Shown here piece by piece: positions 53,396-62,320 of a stretch of 64,000 nt of DNA. A program made the position numbers and the translations under genes. Every line of letters starts with the position of its first letter. Within the stretch, counting starts at the first letter, position 1. The stretch is from Lachnospiraceae bacterium (lineage in GTDB: Bacteria; Bacillota; Clostridia; Lachnospirales; Lachnospiraceae): contig JALCRM010000001.1 in assembly GCA_022652545.1 (NCBI GenBank), positions 62,001 to 126,000 on the forward strand, in the 5' to 3' direction. Below the pieces are notes generated by a model. That model made no database searches and had not been told where the DNA came from. It saw nothing but the letters and a program-made list of their open reading frames with translations.

Positions 53396-54358
53396 ATGGC
53401 AGCAGGACAGTGGTATGCGATTCTATCGTCAAAACAGCTGAAGAAGGACCGCCCGGTCGGTGTCACGCGGCTTTCCATGAAACTGGTCCTGTGGAGGGAA
53501 GCCGGCGGCCGGATCGGCTGCATCGCGGACAAATGCTGCCACAGAGGTGCTTCGCTTGCATGCGGCAAAACAGCAGGCGGCCGCGTTGTCTGCCCGTTCC
53601 ACGGCTTTGAATATGCTTCGGACGGCAGGGTGGTATGCATTCCCGCCAACGGCAGGAACACACCTGTGCCTGATAATTTCCGGGTGGCTTCCTATGAGGC
53701 GCGCGAGGCGCACGGCTTCATCTGGATCTGGTACGGCGAGCCCGTGGAAAAACTGCCGGAGATCCCGTTTTTTGAAGAACTGGAGAGCGGTTTTGACTAC
53801 GGTGAATTCTGGGAAAACTGGAATGTGCACTACAGCAGGGCAATAGAGAACCAGCTGGATGTGGTGCATCTTCCGTTCGTCCATGGGACGACGATCGGAC
53901 GCGGCAACAAGTCGCTGGTGAACGGGCCGGTCGTAAAGTGGTCGGGCCTGCGCATGACGTATTATGTGAAAAACAGCCTGGACAGCGGGCAGAAGCCGGA
54001 AACGCCGGAAGAGATCGCGGACTATGAGAAACTGTTCAGCCTGCAGCTGCAGATGCCGAATCTCTGGCAGAACCGGGTCTCCGATAAACTGCGGATCGTG
54101 GCGGCATTTGCTCCGGTGGACGATGCAAACACGATGATCTACATGCGGTTTTATCATAAATTCCTGACGGCGCCTGTCCTGACCCAGCTTATGGGCGCGT
54201 TGGGAAATGCGGCAAACAGTGTGATCCTGCATCAGGACAGGCGCGTGGTCCTGACGCAGCTGCCGAAGAGAAGTACGCTGCGGGGCAATGAAAACCTTGT
54301 ACAGGGCGACCTGCCGATCATTGAATTCCGAAGCAAAATGCAGGATATGCCATATTAG
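53396..54358 (+). CDS. Rieske non-heme iron oxygenase, alpha-subunit type
   Basis: A 320-residue cytoplasmic protein. The N-terminal Rieske [2Fe-2S] site is complete: C47-x-H49 (CCHRGA) and C66-P-F-H69 (CPFHG). The catalytic domain has the mononuclear iron motif N152-x2-D155-x2-H158-x4-H163 (ENQLDVVHLPFVH), and a later HQDRR segment may give the acidic ligand. Family members use O2 and electrons from a reductase to hydroxylate or demethylate aromatic, steroid or quaternary ammonium compounds. The substrate here cannot be told. Length is a little short for the family. No reductase or ferredoxin gene is adjacent. cggaggt (53384-53390) precedes the ATG. O2-dependent chemistry is unexpected in an apparent anaerobe. 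Confidence 0.9.
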   Translation: MAAGQWYAILSSKQLKKDRPVGVTRLSMKLVLWREAGGRIGCIADKCCHRGASLACGKTAGGRVVCPFHGFEYASDGRVVCIPANGRNTPVPDNFRVASYEAREAHGFIWIWYGEPVEKLPEIPFFEELESGFDYGEFWENWNVHYSRAIENQLDVVHLPFVHGTTIGRGNKSLVNGPVVKWSGLRMTYYVKNSLDSGQKPETPEEIADYEKLFSLQLQMPNLWQNRVSDKLRIVAAFAPVDDANTMIYMRFYHKFLTAPVLTQLMGALGNAANSVILHQDRRVVLTQLPKRSTLRGNENLVQGDLPIIEFRSKMQDMPY

Positions 54359-54384
54359 GCAGAACTGCAGGGAGAGAAAACAAC

Positions 54385-55305
54385 TTGAAGACAGCATATA
54401 CAAGTGAGGAAGCGGGAAAATTTCTTGCGGCCATGAAGGAAAACAACGATGTAGTGCGGATCGTGGATCCGGAGAAACGCATCGTTCTGCAGGGAGAAAA
54501 CGGGAAAAACGGCATTGAGACAGCGACGACCTGCCATGCGATCTGGGGCAAGTGCGAAAGATGCGAGAACTGCACTTCCCTGCGCGCGAAACAGACAAAA
54601 GGCACGGCCTATAAAATGGAGATCATGAAAGGCCATACCTACTGGGTGCAGTCCAGTTACATTGAGATCGACGGCATGTCCGGTGTGGCGGAGTTCGTAA
54701 AGGACGTGACGAACGGTCTTTATATGGACTCCGATCAGCAGGACAGGATCGGGCATCTCATTATGAACTACAACCAGAGCCTTATCACGGATCCGCTTAC
54801 GGGTGTTTACAACCGGCGATTTCTGGAAGAGAGTTTTCTGCCTTCCCTGCAATGCTGCCACGATACCGAAACAACGGTCAACCTGGCTTTTCTCGATATG
54901 GACGACTTTAAGACGATCAATGACCGGTACGGACACTCAGCCGGCGACCAGGTTCTGAAGGATGTCGGTGGTTTCTGGAAACTGCATTTTGATTCCCGCG
55001 AAAAGAATCACGAATGTCTGGTGATCCGATACGGCGGAGATGAGTTCCTCATCGTCGTCTGCGGCATGTCGCAGGAGCAGTTTGAGCTCCGCATGCACTG
55101 CTGTTACCAGGAAATGCGCAAAATATGCTATACTTCGGAGACGACGCGCTTTCCGTTCGATTTTACATACGGGACGAGTTCTACCGAAGAGATCGGGCAG
55201 GACTGGACCTGGGAAGCGCTCCTCAAGGCGGCGGACTGCAATATGTATCGCCTGAAGACAGAGAAAGCGAGGTTCGATCCGTTTGCTTCCACAGAGGAAC
55301 TCTGA
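54385..55305 (+). CDS. Diguanylate cyclase (GGDEF) with an N-terminal Cys-cluster sensor region
   Basis: A 306-residue cytoplasmic protein beginning with TTG at 54385 after agggagag (54369-54376). Residues about 10-110 form a PAS-like region containing CHAIWGKCERCENC, four cysteines that might bind metal or sense redox. The GGDEF domain (about 133-295) has DPLTGVYNRR, LDMDDFKTINDRYGH and the intact active loop GGDEF at 217-221, so it should make cyclic di-GMP. The RxxD inhibitory site usually found just before the loop is absent (NHEC at that place). It lies 26 bases after the Rieske gene and is probably cotranscribed with it; the next gene overlaps its end. Confidence 0.92.
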   Translation: MKTAYTSEEAGKFLAAMKENNDVVRIVDPEKRIVLQGENGKNGIETATTCHAIWGKCERCENCTSLRAKQTKGTAYKMEIMKGHTYWVQSSYIEIDGMSGVAEFVKDVTNGLYMDSDQQDRIGHLIMNYNQSLITDPLTGVYNRRFLEESFLPSLQCCHDTETTVNLAFLDMDDFKTINDRYGHSAGDQVLKDVGGFWKLHFDSREKNHECLVIRYGGDEFLIVVCGMSQEQFELRMHCCYQEMRKICYTSETTRFPFDFTYGTSSTEEIGQDWTWEALLKAADCNMYRLKTEKARFDPFASTEEL

Positions 55306-56830
55306 CACACCGTGTCTGTTTGAAAAGATCTGTTCGGCCGTGATCCTGGTGATTGCGGCAGTCGCCATGGCTGCCCTTTCCTGGATGGCGGTCAGCAGCA
55401 GCTGGATCACGCCGACCCTGGATCAGGCGGATTCCCAGGTGCCGAAATACACGTCCGATCTTATCCCTTTTCATTTCCTTGCATTCCTGCTGATCCTCGC
55501 AGTGTTCTGGCTGCTGCGGAAAGCTTTGGCGCGGGATTCGAAGCTGTTTTCGGCAGCGGTCCTGGCAGCGATGGGTGTCTTCGGCGTACTCTGGGTGCGT
55601 TTCTCTCATACGGCGCCCCAGGCGGACCAGCTGGATATCGTGGTGTGTGCGCAAAACATGAAGCACGGTATTTTTGATTCGCTGCAGAAGGGCGGCTATC
55701 TCGGCGTATACCGGCAGCAGCTGGGCATGGTCACACTGCTGCGGGCGTTTCTGCAGATCTTCGGGTACGACCATTACGAATCCTTCCAGTATTTCAATGT
55801 GATCTCACCGATCCTGCTGTCACTTTCGGGACGGCACATCATAAAGCTGCTCTGGAAAAGTCCGCGTGCGGCGAATATTTATCAGCTCATGCTTGCGTGC
55901 TGTTTTCCCCTTTATATTTACATTCCTTTTGTGTATGGAGATCTGCTTTCGCTCGGCCTGATCTCATGCGCCATCTGGGGCATGCTGGAACTGCTCGTGA
56001 AGTTCCGCCCCTGGCTGTGCGTACTGACTTCACTGATCATCGGACTGGCGATCCAGCTGCGCATGAACACGATCCTGTTTCTTATTGCAATGGAGATCTG
56101 TCTGGGTGTACTGGTGTTTTCACGCAGGTCCTGGAAGATCCCGGTAATGATGGCTGCATTCTTCCTCGGATATTTCCTTACGGCGAAAGCGATCACGCTG
56201 GCATATGAGCGCTATGTTCCGGAGGACAGCAAGGCTATGCCTTCCATTCTCTGGGTCACGATGGGTTCACAGGAGGGGTACGAATACAACGGATGGTACA
56301 ACGGCTACAACATCCATACCTACGAGGACAGCGGCTATGATCCTGACACCGCATCTGAAACGGCAAAAGCGGATCTGCAGGGCAGGATAGCGTACTTCCG
56401 GGCAAATCCGGGCTATGCGAAGGACTTTTTCCTCAGCAAATTTGCGAGCCAGTGGAGCACCCCCATGTACCAGGCACTGGTACAGAACAATTTCTTTGCG
56501 GAACCGCCGACGGGGATCGCGGATTATGTCTATTATGGGGCAGGGCGCAGCCAACTGGATGTTTTCATGAACTATTATCAGTCCTACATTTATCTTACGC
56601 TGCTGCTGTATACAGTGTACCGGCTGGTCCGGCGGAAATTTGAGATCGTTCCCGACCTCCTGCTCGTCGTATGTATCGGCGGCATGCTGTTCAGCCTTCT
56701 GTGGGAGGCACGTGCCCGCTATGTGCTTCCGTATTTTCTGATGATGCTGCCGTATTCGGCTTATGTTACGGACAGGATTTGTGTAAGGACAGAGGGAATC
56801 CATCCGCGTCCGGTGCGGCGCAGAACTTAA
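55283..56830 (+). CDS. Polytopic membrane protein, GT-C-like glycosyltransferase candidate
   Basis: An up to 515-residue integral membrane protein with about ten to eleven hydrophobic segments. An outward loop near 100-130 carries an acidic motif (ADQLD), and a large hydrophilic loop lies at about 325-400 (YEYNGWYNGYN...). This topology and acidic first loop recall PMT/GT39-type GT-C transferases that move sugars from polyprenyl-phosphate donors, but no firm family motif is seen. The start is uncertain: TTG 55283 overlaps the GGDEF gene by 23 bases; a GTG at 55340 or ATG at 55367 would remove part of the first segment. It may act in glycosylation with the downstream GDP-mannose dehydratase. 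Confidence 0.65.
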   Translation: MLPQRNSDTPCLFEKICSAVILVIAAVAMAALSWMAVSSSWITPTLDQADSQVPKYTSDLIPFHFLAFLLILAVFWLLRKALARDSKLFSAAVLAAMGVFGVLWVRFSHTAPQADQLDIVVCAQNMKHGIFDSLQKGGYLGVYRQQLGMVTLLRAFLQIFGYDHYESFQYFNVISPILLSLSGRHIIKLLWKSPRAANIYQLMLACCFPLYIYIPFVYGDLLSLGLISCAIWGMLELLVKFRPWLCVLTSLIIGLAIQLRMNTILFLIAMEICLGVLVFSRRSWKIPVMMAAFFLGYFLTAKAITLAYERYVPEDSKAMPSILWVTMGSQEGYEYNGWYNGYNIHTYEDSGYDPDTASETAKADLQGRIAYFRANPGYAKDFFLSKFASQWSTPMYQALVQNNFFAEPPTGIADYVYYGAGRSQLDVFMNYYQSYIYLTLLLYTVYRLVRRKFEIVPDLLLVVCIGGMLFSLLWEARARYVLPYFLMMLPYSAYVTDRICVRTEGIHPRPVRRRT

Positions 56831-56868
56831 GGCCCGTTTCGACGCAGAACTTAGGGCCCGGTTCGGCG
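56818..56868 (+). repeat. Two 25-bp direct repeats at the 3' end of the membrane-protein gene
   Basis: Two adjacent copies of cgcagaactta-gggcccg-ttcg with a few changes. The first contains the stop codon of the membrane-protein gene (56828-56830). Short GC-rich and without a matching T run, so not a clear terminator. Confidence 0.7.
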
Positions 56869-56929
56869 CGGACTTGCCGCATTCACCACCGGATGGTATA
56901 AATGAATAAACAGGTCTATGGAGGTAGAA

Positions 56930-57994
56930 ATGAACGATAAGAAAAAGGCTTTGATCACAGGCGTAACGGGGCAGGACGGTTCCTATCTTTCGGAACTTCT
57001 GCTTCAGAAGGGATATGAAGTGCACGGTATCATGCGCCGGAATTCTCTTCCCAATACCTCCCGGATCGACCATATTCTGGAATCGGAAGTGAACGGCAGG
57101 ACCTTTTTTCTGCATTACGGCGACATGACGGATACCAGCAATCTGAACAGCCTGGTGCGCGGGATCCAGCCGGATGAAGTATACAATCTGGCAGCCCAGT
57201 CTCACGTGGGCATATCCTTTGAAGTGCCGGAATATACGGCGGAAGCGACCGGTGTCGGCACGATCAAGTTGCTCGAGGCGATCCGTTCCTATGCGGGGAA
57301 CGCACGTTTTTATCAGGCCTCCACATCGGAGCTTTTCGGCGGCATCCCGGAGACTGCGCCGCAGAGCGAAAAAACGCCGTTTTATCCGAAGAGCCCATAC
57401 GGAGTGGCAAAACTGTATTCCTACTGGATCACGGTAAACTATCGGGAGTCGTACAAGATGTTTGCCTGCAACGGGATCCTTTTCAATCATGAATCTCCCC
57501 GCCGCGGCATCAACTTCGTGACCAGGAAGATCACGCTTGCCATTGCAAATATACTGGCCGGCAGGCAGGATCATCTGTCGCTCGGCAACATGGATGCCAA
57601 GAGAGACTGGGGCTTCGCCGGAGATTATGTCGAGGGCATGTGGCGCATCCTGCAGCAGGAGAACCCTTCCGACTATGTGCTGGCGACCAACGAGACGCAT
57701 ACCGTGCGGGAATTTGTGATCGCCGCATTCCGGGCCGTAGGCATCGAACTTCGTTTTGAAGGCACCGGTGCGCAGGAAAAAGCCTACTGTGCCAAAACAG
57801 GGAAGCTTCTGGTGGACGTGGATCCGCGTTTCTACCGCCCGGCCGAAGTGGAGTTTCTCTGGGGCGATCCTTCCAAGGCAGAGCAGAAGCTTGGCTGGAA
57901 ACGCAAAACAGATTTCCTGGCGCTTGTTGAAATGATGACGGATGCGGATGTTTTTGCAGCCACGGGTAAACACGCAGCCGAATTCAGAGTCTGA
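56930..57994 (+). CDS. gmd: GDP-mannose 4,6-dehydratase
   Basis: A 354-residue extended short-chain dehydrogenase that turns GDP-mannose into GDP-4-keto-6-deoxymannose, precursor of fucose, rhamnose, perosamine and similar sugars. The NADP-binding motif is G11VTGQDG17. Catalytic T132 and E134 (ASTSELFGG) and Y157-x3-K161 ([12 protein letters not shown]) are in the classical positions. NHESPRRG and [17 protein letters not shown] complete the signature. The ATG at 56930 is chosen because GGAGGT (56920-56925) lies inside the longer frame that begins at 56918. No reductase or epimerase that would finish the pathway is next to it, so the end product is unknown. Confidence 0.95.
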   Translation: MNDKKKALITGVTGQDGSYLSELLLQKGYEVHGIMRRNSLPNTSRIDHILESEVNGRTFFLHYGDMTDTSNLNSLVRGIQPDEVYNLAAQSHVGISFEVPEYTAEATGVGTIKLLEAIRSYAGNARFYQASTSELFGGIPETAPQSEKTPFYPKSPYGVAKLYSYWITVNYRESYKMFACNGILFNHESPRRGINFVTRKITLAIANILAGRQDHLSLGNMDAKRDWGFAGDYVEGMWRILQQENPSDYVLATNETHTVREFVIAAFRAVGIELRFEGTGAQEKAYCAKTGKLLVDVDPRFYRPAEVEFLWGDPSKAEQKLGWKRKTDFLALVEMMTDADVFAATGKHAAEFRV

Positions 57995-58147
57995 AGGGAC
58001 GTCTGACGGGTATAGCGCTGCACTGTGATCTGCCGCAGGAAGTACCGCAGGGAATTTGCCGGAAAGTGTGGAATTGCAGCGCCTTTCATGCTAAACTTGC
58101 GATAAGGCTCCGGAGACGGAAAAGTACCGGAAAGGATGGTGTTTGAT

Positions 58148-58432
58148 ATGTCAAAGGACAAGATGGAAGATCTGATCGAGATGAGTAAACTGGGAGATAT
58201 TCTCGGAAAGAAAGACAGCAAGACCAATCCGCTGGTAGTGCTTCTCGCCGTGATCGGCGGCGTTGCTGTGGTTGCGCTTATCGCATATGCGGTTTTCCGG
58301 TTTATGACACCGGATTATTTCGACGACTACGATGACGATGAAGACGAGGAATTTGAAAGCGACGAAGATGAGGAAGATCCCACCGGCGATGCGGTAAAAG
58401 ATGCGGTCAGGGAAGCGACAGAAAAGGCATAA
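58148..58432 (+). CDS. Small single-span membrane protein with acidic tail
   Basis: A 94-residue protein from ATG 58148 (MSKDKMEDLIEMSKL) after aaagga; an ATG four codons upstream (58136) is possible. A short amphipathic N-terminus is followed by one membrane segment (about 28-50, VVLLAVIGGVAVVALIAYAVF) and a tail of Asp and Glu (about 55-80). No enzymatic motif is seen and no function can be assigned. Proteins of this shape are common in Lachnospiraceae. It is flanked by gmd upstream (153 bases) and a terminator downstream, so it is probably a single-gene unit. Confidence 0.7.
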   Translation: MSKDKMEDLIEMSKLGDILGKKDSKTNPLVVLLAVIGGVAVVALIAYAVFRFMTPDYFDDYDDDEDEEFESDEDEEDPTGDAVKDAVREATEKA

Positions 58433-58460
58433 GCAGACAGCGATCTGTCTGAGAAACATG

Positions 58461-58493
58461 AGGCGAAGCGGCTTGATGCTGTTTCGCCTTAAT
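58461..58493 (+). terminator. Terminator of the small membrane-protein gene
   Basis: aggcgaagcggc pairs with gctgtttcgcct around a short loop, with a mismatch, then a weak T stretch. A smaller hairpin (cagacag with ctgtctg) lies at about 58435-58452. Confidence 0.65.
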
Positions 58494-58495
58494 TC

Positions 58496-60016
58496 ATGCC
58501 TTCGCAGGACAGGCAGGGCAGAGATTTGAAAAAAGGCGATATCGTTAGCGGCATTATTGAAAAAGTAAATTATCCTAACCGCGGGATCATGCATGTGGAA
58601 GGTCTGCCCGTTACGGTGAAGAACTGTGCACCCGGACAGAAGCTGGAAGTGCGGATCACCAAGAAATACAAGGACAGGGCCGAGGGAACCATGCAGCGGC
58701 TGCTCGAGCCGTCGCCGACAGAACGGCCTGCGCCGTGCCCGCAATTCGGGACCTGCGGAGGCTGTACCTGGCTGAACCTGCCGGTCGAAGAGGAATGCAG
58801 GCTGAAGGCGGCGCAGGTGAAAAGCCTGCTGGATGCCGCAGTCTGCGGCAGGTCTTATGTTTTTGAAGGCATCCTGAAAAGTCCTGTGGAATTCGGATAC
58901 CGCAACAAAATGGAATTTACGTTCGGGGATGGTTACAAAGGCGGACCGCTGGTCCTGGGCCTGCACAGGCGCGGGAGCAATTTTGATCTGGTATCGGCGG
59001 CCGACTGTGTGATAGCCGGCGCGGACCAGCGCGCGGTACTTGTGGCCACGCAGAATTTTTTCGGCGAAATGTTCGACCGGAAAGAGATCACTTTTTACCA
59101 CAGGATGGCGCATACCGGATACCTGCGTCACCTGCTCGTGCGCCAGGCGGCGCACACCGGCGAAATGCTGGTCGACCTGGTCACGACCTCGCAGGAAGAA
59201 CACAGCGATGCAGTTTCGCAGTGGTGCAGCCTGATCCGCGCGCTGCCGCTTTCCGGGAAACTGGCCGGGATCCTGCACACGCGTAACGATTCTCTGTCCG
59301 ATACGATCGAAGACCAGGGGACGGAGGTTCTCTGGGGTACAGACTGTTTTTCGGAAGAGCTGCTGGGCCTTACCTTCACGGTCACGCCTTTTTCCTTTTT
59401 TCAGACGAACAGTTACGGCGCCGAAGTGCTCTATGACACGGCCCGCAGATACCTGAAGGAATGCATGGAGGACCAGCCGCAGAATCAGCCGCAGGGGCAG
59501 CTGCCGGTTGTGTACGACCTGTACAGCGGCACCGGCACGATCTCACAGCTGGTGGCTCCCGTCGCACGCAAAGTGATCGGCGTCGAGATCGTGGAAGAGG
59601 CCGTTGAGGCTGCGCGCAGAAATGCTTCCGTCAACGGCATCGGCAACTGCGAATTCATAGCAGGCGATGTGCTGAAGGTGCTGGATGAAATTACAGACAA
59701 GCCGGACCTGATCATTCTTGACCCGCCCCGTGACGGGATCCATCCCAAGGCGCTGCCGCGCATTCTGTCTTACGGCGTACGCTGCATTCTCTATATTTCC
59801 TGCAAGCCGACGAGCCTTACAAGGGATCTGGCTGCGATACAGGAAGCGGGCTATACCCTGCGCAAGGCTGTGTGCATCGACCAGTTCCCGTATACTGCGA
59901 ACGTGGAGACGATTGTCCTCTTGTCCAAACTTGATCAGATGCCGATTGATTATATCCATATCGGGATCGACTTAGAGGACGAAGACTTCACAGATGCCGA
60001 AAAAGGCTCATTTTGA
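58496..60016 (+). CDS. rlmD: 23S rRNA (uracil-5-)-methyltransferase RlmD-type
   Basis: A 506-residue enzyme (496 if it starts at TTG 58526, MKKGDIVSG, the usual family start; neither start has a good ribosome site). It makes m5U in rRNA or tRNA with S-adenosylmethionine. An N-terminal TRAM RNA-binding domain spans about 11-65. An iron-sulfur site is formed by C81, C87, C90 (CPQFGTCGGC) and C171 (AADCV). The methyltransferase has YDLYSGTGTI, LDPPRDG and the nucleophile C436 in YISCKPTSL. RlmD and the related RlmC/TrmFO-independent enzymes of Gram-positive bacteria are hard to separate by sequence, so the modified base is not certain. A terminator lies just upstream. Confidence 0.92.
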   Translation: MPSQDRQGRDLKKGDIVSGIIEKVNYPNRGIMHVEGLPVTVKNCAPGQKLEVRITKKYKDRAEGTMQRLLEPSPTERPAPCPQFGTCGGCTWLNLPVEEECRLKAAQVKSLLDAAVCGRSYVFEGILKSPVEFGYRNKMEFTFGDGYKGGPLVLGLHRRGSNFDLVSAADCVIAGADQRAVLVATQNFFGEMFDRKEITFYHRMAHTGYLRHLLVRQAAHTGEMLVDLVTTSQEEHSDAVSQWCSLIRALPLSGKLAGILHTRNDSLSDTIEDQGTEVLWGTDCFSEELLGLTFTVTPFSFFQTNSYGAEVLYDTARRYLKECMEDQPQNQPQGQLPVVYDLYSGTGTISQLVAPVARKVIGVEIVEEAVEAARRNASVNGIGNCEFIAGDVLKVLDEITDKPDLIILDPPRDGIHPKALPRILSYGVRCILYISCKPTSLTRDLAAIQEAGYTLRKAVCIDQFPYTANVETIVLLSKLDQMPIDYIHIGIDLEDEDFTDAEKGSF

Positions 60017-60125
60017 CGATATTCAGACGTTAATTTACAAAGAGTTTCACAGCATGAAAGTTCTCCTGCAATTCAGAAAAGTTTTATCGAATCGTGTAAT
60101 AAGCGTGAACAAAGCTCGCAGTATA

Positions 60126-60160
60126 ACAAAGAGCCGGTGTTTCAATCCCCGGCTCTTTGT
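60126..60160 (+). terminator. Terminator of the RlmD-type gene
   Basis: A 12-bp stem, acaaagagccgg (60126-60137) with ccggctctttgt (60149-60160), around an 11-base loop. It lies in the 223-base gap that otherwise shows no gene. Confidence 0.85.
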
Positions 60161-60239
60161 GTATAAGCATTTTCAAGAGATTTCATTATGCTTCCGGCCT
60201 TTCGACAAGACAATATGATTTGAAAGGAAGGAAGCATTT

Positions 60240-60899
60240 ATGAAAATTGAATATTTTAAAAGATACCTGTTCCTTGGAGCAGGTTTATTTGTAATGTCTT
60301 TTGGCGTCGCATTTTCCATTAAGGCAAACCTTGGCACATCCCCTATTTCCAGCGTTCCATATGTGATAAGCCTGATTGCACCGATCACTGTGGGCGAGGC
60401 AACGATAGTCATGCACTGCGTGTTTATTCTTTTACAGGTTTTGATCCTTGGAAAGAGGTATCAGTTCATTCAATTAATGCAGCTGCCGGTAGCCTTTATT
60501 TTTGGCTTTATGACAGATTTTGCGGTTTGGCTGCTGGGCGGAGTGTCATATTCATCTTATCCGATGCAATGGTTTTTATGCGCAATGGGGATCGTAATGG
60601 TTGCTGTAGGTGTCAGCATGGAAGTTACGGCAAATGTCGTAACTTTGGCAGGCGAGGGACTTGTGCTGGCTATTTGCAAAGTTGTTCCTGTAAAATTCGG
60701 TGATATGAAAATGTGTTTTGATGGCATTCTGGTAGGATCGGCAGTCCTGATCGGGATCACAGCAAAAGGCACATTGCTGGGTGTGAGAGAAGGCACAGTT
60801 GCAGCAGCAGTGTTTGTGGGTCTGCTTTCCAAAAAAATCTGCAGGCCGATGATGAAGCTGATGGATAAAGCGATAAATATAAAACAGAATTTCAGTTAA
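60240..60899 (+). CDS. YczE/DUF6198-like integral membrane protein
   Basis: A 219-residue inner-membrane protein with about five to six hydrophobic helices. It opens with a typical YczE/YitT-like segment (GVAFSIKANLGTSPISSVPY), and a conserved GEGLVLAICKVVPVKFGDMK stretch lies near 137-157. Its biochemical role is unknown; the family is often described as a membrane protein or possible transporter. aaggaagga (60223-60231) precedes the ATG. Its last 8 bases overlap the end of the convergent DUF3048 gene. Confidence 0.85.
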   Translation: MKIEYFKRYLFLGAGLFVMSFGVAFSIKANLGTSPISSVPYVISLIAPITVGEATIVMHCVFILLQVLILGKRYQFIQLMQLPVAFIFGFMTDFAVWLLGGVSYSSYPMQWFLCAMGIVMVAVGVSMEVTANVVTLAGEGLVLAICKVVPVKFGDMKMCFDGILVGSAVLIGITAKGTLLGVREGTVAAAVFVGLLSKKICRPMMKLMDKAINIKQNFS

Positions 60900-62181
60900 A
60901 CTTCAGGTTTGACCAGACATCGGAAGGAACAAGTGCGATATATGTCTTTCCCGGGGCAATCGTGATCTCTTTTCCGCTCAGATCATAATATCTTGTGATA
61001 TCTGTTTCCTTTGCCTTCGCCCATGTGACCGGGATACATTTGCCGCCGTTAACATAGTAGCCCACACCAAGGCCGATACAGTTATAAATAAGATAGCCGT
61101 TCTTATCGAGCTGACTGAATTCAGTGTCCTGCAGGATCACATTTGTGAAAGACGTTTTCTTTCCGTCTTCGGCGTCCTTATGCAGGCTGCCGTATTCGTA
61201 GTAATCATATTTTCCGCTGTTGTAGATCAGCTTCGACTGGTTGTGGGGGAACGGAAGACTGATCTTTGTTGCGGGGGCTGCGTCCTTTCCAAAACTGACT
61301 TTTCCAAAGTTGAAGTGTGTTTTGTCTGTGTTCCGGTATTTGTCGTAATTTGTGCTGTAGCCCTTAGCCCTGGCTCCTTTTGCAACGTCTCCGGTGAGCA
61401 CGTACTCTGTAAATTCATGGGCCTTGCCATTGTTTATGCGTCCGAAGATCCCGGAAATATGTTCAGCCCAGCCATATTTGAAATACTGGTTATTATAGTA
61501 GGGACCGCCGTCGTGGCAGAGAAGAGCGTTCCATTCTGAGGCGAGCATCACATTGGTAGGACGTGTGCTGCGGACGGAACCGATACGCTTGATGGATGTC
61601 CAGTTTTTGTAGAGCGCCATGAGTCTTGTGATTCTGTTGTTGGCGGTACTGTTCATCATTTCGTAAACGACATCTGCTTCTGACAAGCCATAGTGCGGAA
61701 GGGCTGTCTGGTCGTTGTCGATCATGACAGCAATAGGACGCTGCTTGATCAGGGACTTACTGATCGCTTCACCTGTCAGTTCGCTCAGATAAGTTTTGGC
61801 TTTTTTCGAGGATGCCGCTGTCTGTGTCTTTGCCGTCTCAGCTTTTGCAGCTGTCTCCGCCGGATTATCAGCGGAAGCAGCCGTCTCCGCTGCAGCCGCG
61901 GTATCTTCCTTTTTTGTATCAGCCGGAAGCGAACCGGATGCGGTAACGGCGGATGAGGTGGCGGCACTTTCTTCAGTCGTGATTTCATTTGCGTCTGCAG
62001 CTGTTTCACTGACGTTTGATACAGCCGCGGTTGCGTTGACGGATGTACTTTCAGTACCAGTCTGAGCAGGAACCGTATCACCGCCGCAGCCGGTTGTGAA
62101 AATTGCTGCAGCAAGAGCGACAGAAGCGATTGCAGCGACAGCAGGGTTGGATCTCTGCGACTTATTGTTATGATTTCTCAT
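60892..62181 (-). CDS. DUF3048 lipoprotein
   Basis: A 429-residue exported protein with a lipobox (IFTTGC, C32), so it is probably anchored in the membrane by lipid. An Ala/Thr/Glu linker runs to about 140. The rest is the DUF3048 domain: RPIAVMIDNDQTALPHYGLSEADVVYE, a central RIGSVRSTRP and a C-terminal NGYLIYNCIGLGVGYYVNGGKCIPVTW. DUF3048 (YerB type) proteins are extracytoplasmic, and their role is not known with confidence. It is convergent with the YczE-like gene, with an 8-base overlap of coding ends. Its low-complexity linker resembles those of the SLH proteins but has no SLH domain. Confidence 0.9.
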   Translation of the reverse strand: MRNHNNKSQRSNPAVAAIASVALAAAIFTTGCGGDTVPAQTGTESTSVNATAAVSNVSETAADANEITTEESAATSSAVTASGSLPADTKKEDTAAAAETAASADNPAETAAKAETAKTQTAASSKKAKTYLSELTGEAISKSLIKQRPIAVMIDNDQTALPHYGLSEADVVYEMMNSTANNRITRLMALYKNWTSIKRIGSVRSTRPTNVMLASEWNALLCHDGGPYYNNQYFKYGWAEHISGIFGRINNGKAHEFTEYVLTGDVAKGARAKGYSTNYDKYRNTDKTHFNFGKVSFGKDAAPATKISLPFPHNQSKLIYNSGKYDYYEYGSLHKDAEDGKKTSFTNVILQDTEFSQLDKNGYLIYNCIGLGVGYYVNGGKCIPVTWAKAKETDITRYYDLSGKEITIAPGKTYIALVPSDVWSNLKFN

Positions 62182-62320
62182 TTCAGGACCTTTCCCGGAC
62201 TTACAGCGAGTCCGATGACTTAACGATATCTATTGTAACTCACAATGCCAAACTGCAAATCCGATAAGTTATATTAATTCAAATAACAACTGCTGTCTGT
62301 GGTATATTAAAAAAGTAAGG

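Noticed and set aside
53429-54598. Minus-strand open frame of 389 codons
   Set aside because: Antisense to the Rieske gene whose metal motifs are complete; Arg/His-rich composition is typical of a shadow frame.
58151-59278. Long minus-strand open frame
   Set aside because: It lies opposite the RlmD-type gene and the small membrane-protein gene, both with proper motifs, and has no ribosome site or family features.
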